NCBI GenBank assembly: GCA_003133425.1
Contig: PKXI01000309.1
Location: 1 to 12,163, forward strand
DNA: 12,163 bases
Reading direction: 5' to 3'
Source: Acidobacteriaceae bacterium
GTDB taxonomy: Bacteria; Acidobacteriota; Terriglobia; Terriglobales; Acidobacteriaceae
Position 1 is the first letter of the stretch; each line of letters begins with the position of its first letter. Under the pieces are notes generated by a model. The model was not told the DNA's origin, searched no databases, and saw only the letters and a list, made by a program, of their open reading frames with translations. The translations under genes and the position numbers were made by a program. Shown here piece after piece: positions 6,803 through 12,163 of this stretch.

Positions 6803-7724
6803 AGTGCTTCTCCCCTTGCGCATCGAGCCTTGCGCGCAACTGTGCCGTTTCTTTTTCCCTCGTAGCGGCCGCGGCGCGCATTTGCGCCAGCTCCTCCTGC
6901 CTGTGCTGCTCAAAGGCTTTCAGCGATTGGCACTCCTGACTCCGATACATCGCGTTGCGCTGCATCAGCACCTCAAAGTTCACCAGCGAGGCGTCGAACT
7001 CCGGCCCATCCACGCAAGCGAACTTGCTCTCACTGCCGAGCAGTACGCGGCAGCCGCCACACATGCCCGTTCCGTCCACCATGATGGAGTTCAGGCTGAC
7101 CATGGTCTTGATGCCGAGCGGCGCAGTGATCCGCGCCACGGCTCGCATCATGGGCACCGGGCCCACGGCGAGCACAAAATCGAGCTTGCGCCCGGCGGCG
7201 AGCAACTCCTCGAGCCTTTTCGTCACCAGACCCTGTTCGCCGTAGCTGCCGTCATCGGTCAGGATGTACGCCTCATGGCTCACCGCGCGCACCTCGTCTT
7301 CAAAGACCACCATTTCCTTGCTGCGCGCGCCTTCAACAAAGATGATGTGATTGCCGGCTTTCTTAAGCGCTTTGGCCGTGGGCAGCGCCATGGCCGTACC
7401 GACGCTGCCGGCCAGGATCACGACCGTACCGTAATCCTTTATCTCGGAGGGATTGCCAAGCGGGCCAACCACGTCGAGAATCGAGTCGCCCGCCTCAAGG
7501 CAATTGAGCAGCGTAGTGGTCTTGCCCACGGCCTGCACGACGATTGTGATGGTTCCGGTCGCCGGATCGGCACTCTTGATGGTGAGCGGAATGCGCTCGC
7601 CCTGATCGTGGAGGCGCAGGATGACGAACTGCCCCGGCCGCTGCTTGCGCGCGATGCGCGGCGCCTTGATCGTAAACTGCCGGATGTTGAGGCCGGCGGT
7701 ACTGGCTTCCACAATCCTGTACAT
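6795..7724 (-). CDS. NfnA-like FAD/NAD-binding [2Fe-2S] subunit (sulfide/dihydroorotate dehydrogenase-like)
   Basis: This 309-residue protein is of the PyrK/ferredoxin-NADP reductase-like group that pairs with NfnB. It shows an FAD-binding beta-barrel with RPGQFV (29-34) and RIPLTI (44-49), a nucleotide-binding segment LAGSVGTAMALP (104-115), and a [2Fe-2S] motif with C222, C225 and C237 in GMCGGCR and FACVDGP. No fourth cysteine is present; D217 in MVDGTG could be the fourth ligand, as an aspartate is in characterised NfnA. The last 50 or so residues are charged and predicted to be helical or coiled-coil (EELAQMRAAAATREKETAQ), an extension beyond the usual core. The start at 7724 follows GGAGG by five bases; the open frame extends to 7850 without family similarity. 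It is first in a two-gene operon with the NfnB-like gene. Confidence 0.87.
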   Translation of the reverse strand: MYRIVEASTAGLNIRQFTIKAPRIARKQRPGQFVILRLHDQGERIPLTIKSADPATGTITIVVQAVGKTTTLLNCLEAGDSILDVVGPLGNPSEIKDYGTVVILAGSVGTAMALPTAKALKKAGNHIIFVEGARSKEMVVFEDEVRAVSHEAYILTDDGSYGEQGLVTKRLEELLAAGRKLDFVLAVGPVPMMRAVARITAPLGIKTMVSLNSIMVDGTGMCGGCRVLLGSESKFACVDGPEFDASLVNFEVLMQRNAMYRSQECQSLKAFEQHRQEELAQMRAAAATREKETAQLRARLDAQGEKHYA

Positions 7725-8023
7725 CGCGCCTCCGCTTCCACTCAGTTTTTCTGAGGGTAGGGTATTTTGGAGCCCATCTATCCGCGGCCTGAAGAGACGG
7801 AACATGAAGCCTCTGCGGCCTCCCTCACCCCTAACCTCCAAGTGCCACATTGATTATCCGGTTGGATGGGATGGTCTGCCGTGATACATGTCACCGGAAA
7901 GGCTTTAGCCGGAATTTCCGTTTTTCCTCTCGGCAACTCAAAATTTACCCGCACCTGTAAGGGTTTTCTCCAGTAAGGCGTTCCTCCGGATCATCGCCAC
8001 AAACTCCACTAGCTAATCACTCT
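7725..8023. other. region upstream of nfnA-like gene with an IS-derived 28-bp repeat
   Basis: No gene is supported and I do not see a strong promoter for the minus-strand nfn pair. Positions 7907-7934 match 10705-10732 in the same orientation, 25 of 28 bases by eye. There the sequence lies in the tail of the IS1380-type frame and encodes the segment PKGKTEIPA on the minus strand. The match stops abruptly at the AGCC end. The left part of the IS630 remnant begins at 8024. Confidence 0.55.
7907..7934. repeat. 28-bp repeat, first copy (second at 10705-10732)
   Basis: The two copies share AGCCGGAATTTCCGTTTT and end in TCGGC, differing at three internal positions by eye. The second copy lies within the unusual tail of the IS1380-type open frame. 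The first is free-standing near the start of the nfn operon. It may be a leftover IS end or a dispersed repeat. Confidence 0.65.
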
Positions 8024-8263
8024 CTAGGTCTCTGACAACCTGAATTTGTTCCTTTTGTAGTCGAACTTCTGGCGTGCCTTTTTGCGTGTGAACTTCCAGT
8101 TGATGACGACTTGATCGCGATTCATTTTCCGGTTCCATGCTTGCGCTTCGCGGCTCAGATCTCGGAGCGATGGAATACTGCGGAGCCCCAGGCACTCACG
8201 GCTGAACAGGCTGATCTCGATTTCGGCCTGGTTCAACCAGCTACCATGTTTGGGTGTGGAGTG
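8024..8263 (-). pseudogene. IS630-family transposase, C-terminal remnant
   Basis: About 79 codons of an IS630/Tc1-type DDE transposase remain, beginning at the hallmark HSTPKHGSWLNQAEIE, which contains the last acidic catalytic residue, and continuing through FSRECLGLRSIPSL and VINWKFTRKKARQKF to the stop at 8024. The N-terminal two-thirds of the usual protein is missing. The homology ends exactly where the left inverted repeat of the next element begins (8263), so insertion of that element truncated it. The open frame continues to 8326, but that part is the other element. It is non-functional. Confidence 0.85.
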
Positions 8264-8319
8264 CCCGGCAAATTCTGTACCAGCGGTAGTGAGACAAACT
8301 GGTATGGAAGGAGCTTGAA

Positions 8320-8452
8320 ATGGCACGAGGCAGGAAGCATGCGCCGGAGCAGATCGTGAACGTGCTGCGGCAAATTGAGGTGGCGATGGCCAACGGCGAG
8401 ACTTCCCCGGCGGCCTGCAAGGAGGCCGGGATTGCGGAACAGACCTATTACG
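8320..8452 (+). pseudogene. IS3-family OrfA transposase, N-terminal fragment
   Basis: MARGRKHAPEQIVN and EAGIAEQTYY are typical of the helix-turn-helix DNA-binding OrfA of IS3-family elements, which is normally about 90 residues and followed by orfB. The similarity stops after about 44 residues at QTYY; the frame then continues to 8559 with unrelated sequence. GGAAGGAG lies six bases before the ATG. No orfB is present, so it is a broken copy. Confidence 0.8.
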
Positions 8453-8755
8453 TCGGTTTGGTTCTTAAGGTGGATCTGGAGAGTGTGTTGTTCTTTCAGT
8501 GCGCATCAGAGGACCATGGGATGCCAGACCGGGCAGATTTAGATGCGGCTGGATTGTGACCTTGAACCGGTCCATTTGCAACAATAGGTGCGCGAGCGTG
8601 GGTTGTGATGGGCTTGGCGCGAATGCGATGGCGGAGCGGGTTGGACCTTTACTCCGCAAGCGCTTGTGAGTTGACCTAGGGAAGGTGTCCAATTCGTTCG
8701 GTTATCTGTGTGTCTTCCTTGAAGCTACCGTTAGTCAGGATTCTTCCCTTTATCG
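8453..8755. other. unassigned DNA between the IS3 and IS5 fragments
   Basis: About 300 bases separate the two transposase fragments. Open frames exist on both strands, for example minus 8465-8692, but none has a recognisable motif or a ribosome-binding site. It may be non-coding end sequence of another IS, or the interior remains of one of the two fragments after decay. Confidence 0.4.
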
Positions 8756-9130
8756 CAGATTGCCGAATGCCGGCTCGCGGAGAGCACGCTGAGGCAAGTA
8801 AGAGTGCCGCGGCCGGGACGCGGACGCCCACGCTCCCACCTGCGGCGCGTCATTGCCGACCGGGGCTATGACTCCGATCCGCTGCGCGGGAGATTGAAAC
8901 GACAGGGTACGGAGTTGATCGTTCCCTACCGAAAGAACGTTCGCAAGCGTCGCTTTGAGGACAAACGTAAGCTGCGACGCTACCGCAAGCGCTGGAAAAT
9001 CGAGCGCACCAACGCCTGGCTGCAGAATTTCCGCCGCCTCCAAGTGCGCTACGACCGCATCCTCACCGTATTCCAAGGACCCTTTCATTTTGCTTGCATC
9101 CTCATCACGTTGAGGCATTTATGCAACTAG
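8756..9130 (+). pseudogene. IS5-family transposase, C-terminal fragment
   Basis: About 105 residues match the C-terminal half of IS5-family (IS427-like) DDE transposases: VIADRGYDSDPLR carries the second catalytic aspartate, and RRYRKRWKIERTNAWLQNFRRL carries the catalytic glutamate region, ending in ILITLRHLCN. Clear similarity begins near VPRPGRGRPR (GTG at 8804); upstream codons from about 8756 are in frame but uncertain. The N-terminal half with the first catalytic aspartate is missing. The stop codon is seven bases before the core of the right inverted repeat (9138-9153). Confidence 0.88.
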
Positions 9131-9187
9131 CTCTAGCACAGATTTTGCCGGGCGGACCAATCTTCGCTGTACAACGGACTCCTTGTC

Positions 9188-10483
9188 TCAAGCGATCTTC
9201 ATGCGCCTAGCCTGCTCGGTCAGTTCCTGGCGGAAGTTCGGGTGAGCGATGTTGATTAGTTCCAGCGCTCTTTGCTTTGCAGTCTTGCCTCGCAATTGGG
9301 CACGTCCGAATTCGGTGACCACATAATTGACATCGTTCTTGGTAGTCGTCACATGTGTGCCCGGGGTAAGGGTCGGAACAATGCGTGAAATGGTGTCGTT
9401 CTTCGCCGTTGATGGCAGGACGATAATGGCCTTTCCGCCATTGGATCGGTTTGCGGCGTGAACGAAGTCGGCTTGACCGCCAGTGCCAGAGTAAGGTACG
9501 CAGCCAAGGCTCTCGGATCCGCACTGGCCGATGAGATCCACCTGCATTGTGCCGTTGATGGCGATCAGGTTGTCATTCTTGCCCGCAAGGGCGGGGTCAT
9601 TGGTGAAATCGACCGGGTGCATTTCCAGGGCTGGATTGCGGTCCATGAATTGGTATAGCTTTTTTGAACCCAGAGCGAATGTGGCCACCATCTTGTCAGG
9701 GTTGTAGTTCTTCTTGCGGTTAGTGACAACGCCGGCCTCGACCAGGCACATGATGCCGTCACCGACCATTTCGGTGTGAATGCCGAGGTCATGTTTGTCG
9801 ATGAGTTGCATGACCACGGCGTCCGGAATGCCTCCATAGCCAATCTGCAGGGTTGCGCCGTCGGGAATCATGTCGGCCACGTACTTGCCGATTGCTTCCT
9901 GCACAGGTCCGATTCTTGGCAATCCCACTTCCATCACGGGCTCTTCGCTTTCCACGAGAGCGGTAACCTGAGAGATGCGCACGTGGCAGTTGCCGTAGGC
10001 GAAGGGGACGTTTGGATTAACTTCCAAAACGATGGCCCGCGCTTTTTGGATCGCCGCCATGGTGTAGTCGGCAGCAAGACCGAGAGAGAAATAGCCGTGT
10101 TCCCCCATAGGCGAGGCCATGCTGAAGACAACGTCGGCCGGGATCAGATTGCGATTGATGAGTGTGGGCAGTTCCCAAAAACATGCAGGGATGAAGTCGA
10201 TCCAGCCCTCTTGACCGCCTGTCCGCGAAGGACCGCTGAAAAAATAGGCCACATGCCGGACGTTCTCAACTGTTTCCGGATCAAAATACCCATACTCTCG
10301 AATAGGCAGAACCTGGGAAACCTTGACGTCGTGGAAGTCCCGGCGCTGTTCCGAGAGTGCAGTTAGGAGCGTCGGAGGCTCACCAACTCCGGCTGGAACC
10401 ATGATAGTCTCCCCGGTTTTTACGTTGTGGACCGCATCGAAAGCAGACATGCGCCTCTGTGCGTACTGTTCTTTGTTTGACAT
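9188..10483 (-). CDS. acetyl-CoA hydrolase/transferase family CoA-transferase (acetate, propionate or 4-hydroxybutyrate type)
   Basis: This 431-residue enzyme belongs to the family of 4-hydroxybutyrate, propionate and acetate CoA-transferases, which move CoA between an acyl-CoA and a free acid through a glutamyl-CoA thioester. The expected active-site glutamate is E238 in LGIHTEM, which falls at the same position as the reported nucleophile of 4-hydroxybutyrate CoA-transferase. Other family motifs are GIGxIP-like YGGIPDAV (216-223), QCGSESLG (320-327) and SGTGGQADF (332-340). Length is normal and the gene appears intact. The start at 10483 is set by GAGGAGG six bases upstream; the open frame extends to 10789 through the neighbouring IS1380 tail. 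It sits alone between IS-derived sequences, so the true substrate cannot be read from context. Confidence 0.92.
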   Translation of the reverse strand: MSNKEQYAQRRMSAFDAVHNVKTGETIMVPAGVGEPPTLLTALSEQRRDFHDVKVSQVLPIREYGYFDPETVENVRHVAYFFSGPSRTGGQEGWIDFIPACFWELPTLINRNLIPADVVFSMASPMGEHGYFSLGLAADYTMAAIQKARAIVLEVNPNVPFAYGNCHVRISQVTALVESEEPVMEVGLPRIGPVQEAIGKYVADMIPDGATLQIGYGGIPDAVVMQLIDKHDLGIHTEMVGDGIMCLVEAGVVTNRKKNYNPDKMVATFALGSKKLYQFMDRNPALEMHPVDFTNDPALAGKNDNLIAINGTMQVDLIGQCGSESLGCVPYSGTGGQADFVHAANRSNGGKAIIVLPSTAKNDTISRIVPTLTPGTHVTTTKNDVNYVVTEFGRAQLRGKTAKQRALELINIAHPNFRQELTEQARRMKIA

Positions 10484-10533
10484 CCAAACCTCCTCAAAAC
10501 TGGCCTGCCCGATCGTTTGCATCAGCGCGAGAG

Positions 10534-12123
10534 TTAGTGTAGCGCAGTTATCGGGTGAGTGTGATAGCCGCAGTCGGGGGAGTGGAAAAGTGGGACGCGT
10601 TGTCGAATGCCTTGTCGCGGAAGATGCGAGCGTATAAGGACAGCGGCCGCGTTTAGCGAGGCGGATATGGGCGATTTCCAGCGAATCTCGAAGGATTCGA
10701 TTTGAGCCGGAATTTCCGTTTTGCCTTTCGGCTGCGAACCAATATACCTCCATTTGCCTCCGCTCGCGATCTTTTGCATCCGTTTCCATCCCAAAGCCTC
10801 GGGCGTGCCCGGCTGGGCCGCCTCCGGGACAAAAAAACCGAGATTTCCCCCATTTCGAAGGACTTGCTCGAACACATCCCCCGTCAACTCCCCTCTGCCG
10901 TCCAGACTAGTTTCGCTTTCCCGCCGCGCCGACCCAGCTGGTAGCGGCAATGCCTCCATCCGCCGCAGCATGCTTCCAAACAGGCGCCACGTCAGATGGC
11001 TCTCCGCCAGCAGCAGCCAGTAGTAGCGGGCATGCTTGATCAGCCGTCCATCCGTCTTCACCAGCCGTTGCTGCAGGCTGGTTAATGACCACGTTCCGAT
11101 CTTCTCCGGCAACGCCAACCTCCGCCACAGGTTTCCCAAGTTGTAGGCGATCAGGCTGAGCCACAGCCGAACTTCGTTGGACCGGAATCGATGACAGCTC
11201 AGCCGCGTCATCTTCACCGCTTGCTTGCCTTCCTTGATCCATTGCTCCGCCGTCCCCCGCTTGTTGTAGAACCGCACCACCGCCCGGCTCTGCGTCTCCA
11301 GATTGATCACGATGAACCCGATGCGCGGGAACAACTCCCCGGCATGATGCTCAACCTTCGCCACTACTCGCCGTGCCGTCGTCCAACTGGCGGCCCTGTA
11401 GAGAAAGCTCTTGTACCACACGATCGGTTTGTGGCTGGGACGCCCAGCCGGACGCCGCAGCAGTTCCGCCACATCCCGTTCCAGGTTCTCATTGGCCGGG
11501 ATGCGGATGGCATACTTTACGCCCCGGCTTTCCAGCGCTTCGTAAATCTCCGGCTTGGCGAAGGCGGCGTCGGCGCGAAACACAACTTCCTTGCCCAGCT
11601 TCTGCTGCCGTTCAATCTCGGGAAGCGACAGTTCTTCCCAGTCGTCGGCACTATGTACGTTGCCGGGGCGCAGCTTTGCCACCAGACAGTCGCCTTCCCG
11701 ATTGAACAACAATAGCGGGTGATAGCAGGTGGACTCGAAGTGACCGTTGTACGCGTTATGCTCCTGCTGACCGTACACCGGGATCTCGGTCGAGTCCATA
11801 TCCAGCACTATCCGCTGTTGCGCATCGATGGCCTCTACCTTGCCGATGAGTTCGCGGTTGATGCGGACCAAACTGGCGAAGTTCTGCTCCTCGGCCAGCA
11901 TCTCGGTCTCAAACGTCTGCAAGCGGGAAGTCAGCGCCACGCCGCGATCCCAAGTCTTCTCCGAGCCGATCAACCGGAACGTCGGATCTTGCGCGAGCCG
12001 TTCGGCGTCGTTGACATCCTCATACCCCGCGATGCGGCTGTAGACGGACTGGCGGAACAGATCGGCGAGCGGAAGTTGGGTATTCTTCCCGCGCCGTGAG
12101 TCGGTCAGGTGCTGGGTGAGTAA
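10534..12123 (-). pseudogene. IS1380-family DDE transposase, N-terminally truncated, with an atypical C-terminal tail
   Basis: The frame is open from 12123 to a TAA at 10534. It begins within the conserved IS1380 N-terminal region, QHLTDSRRGKNTQLPL and YSRIAGYEDVNDAERL, but is preceded in frame by TAG (12124-12126) and shortly before by TGA, with no start codon. The first 50-70 residues of the family are therefore missing or out of frame. The DDE core is present: D in VLDMDSTE, D in VFRADAAF, and E in GTAEQWIKEGK, followed by SNEVRLWLSLIAYNLGN. Family similarity ends near EALPLPAG (about 10933). Another 132 residues then follow that I cannot match, suggesting a lost stop codon and read-through of the IS end. 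A TTG at 11973 could start only a shortened protein. Confidence 0.85.
10536..10564 (-). promoter_or_regulatory. candidate promoter for the CoA-transferase gene
   Basis: On the minus strand TACACT (10536-10541) could be a -10 box and TCACAC (10559-10564) a poor -35 box, separated by 17 bases, about 50 bases before the start codon. The -10 matches the sigma-70 consensus at four of six positions and the -35 only weakly. It lies at the end of the IS1380-type open frame, so IS sequence may supply or modify expression. Confidence 0.25.
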
Positions 12124-12163
12124 CTATCCCCCGGCAAAGCCCTTTCAATTACCCACAAGTACG

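Larger units (their letters stand above)
8263..9153 (+). mobile_element. chimeric IS remnant bounded by matching terminal inverted repeats
   Basis: Positions 8263-8290 and the reverse complement of 9126-9153 agree at 23-24 of 28 bases; the outermost ten, GCCCGGCAAA, are identical. The left end is followed by an IS3-type orfA start, while the right end lies just beyond the stop of an IS5-type transposase fragment. A GGA at 8258-8260 and another at 9154-9156 might be a 3-bp target duplication, but the left one is two bases away from the repeat. The simplest reading is one IS whose interior was replaced by insertion or deletion. The left end interrupts the IS630 remnant, so this insertion is younger than the IS630 copy. 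Confidence 0.6.

Noticed and set aside
5504..6865. 453-codon plus-strand open frame opposite the NfnB-like gene
   Set aside because: It is the antisense shadow of a GC-rich gene; its His/Ala/Arg-rich composition and lack of motifs support this. The long plus-strand frame at 6639-7754 was rejected for the same reason.

Overview
The window looks like chromosomal DNA of a soil-type bacterium of moderately high GC, most plausibly an Acidobacteriota (Terriglobia/Koribacter-like). This rests on protein style and on the mixture of IS110, IS3, IS5, IS630 and IS1380 relatives; it is inference, since no rRNA or other phylogenetic marker is present. About half of the sequence is housekeeping or metabolic genes and half is mobile DNA, mobile-element debris and structured intergenic sequence.

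Layout from left to right. (1) 1-1865: an IS110-family transposase (122-1369, +) with a hairpin in its 5' leader, followed by about 500 bases rich in hairpins and ending in a perfect 25-bp inverted repeat (1791-1864). (2) 2274-4676: two plus-strand genes, a membrane-anchored YdcF/DUF218 protein and a beta-CASP-type metallo-beta-lactamase (RNase J-like), separated by about 450 bases of non-coding DNA. (3) 4677-5362: a probable small frameshifted gene directly behind the beta-lactamase-fold gene, a decayed minus-strand tRNA-Leu(UAA)-like sequence, and a strong nested hairpin. (4) 5363-7724 (-): two translationally coupled genes resembling NfnA and NfnB (NADH-dependent ferredoxin:NADP+ oxidoreductase; the larger subunit is usually annotated as glutamate synthase small chain). 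(5) 7725-9187: an IS graveyard with an IS630 C-terminal remnant (-), an IS3-type OrfA N-terminal fragment (+) and an IS5-type C-terminal fragment (+). The last two lie between a pair of matching roughly 28-bp terminal inverted repeats (8263-8290 and 9126-9153). (6) 9188-10483 (-): an intact acetyl/propionyl/4-hydroxybutyrate-type CoA-transferase. (7) 10534-12163 (-): an IS1380-family transposase lacking its N-terminus and with an unusually long C-terminal tail.

The intact metabolic genes concern redox and acyl-CoA balance: Nfn exchanges electrons between NADH, NADPH and ferredoxin, and the CoA-transferase exchanges CoA between short-chain acids. They are separated by IS debris, so a shared operon is not supported. 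No CRISPR array, defence system or obviously new multi-gene system is visible. The most unusual points are the structured RNA candidates around the IS110 gene, where G-U wobbles favour plus-strand RNA, the chimeric IS bounded by matching ends, and the decayed tRNA plus frameshifted small gene at 4.69-5.02 kb.
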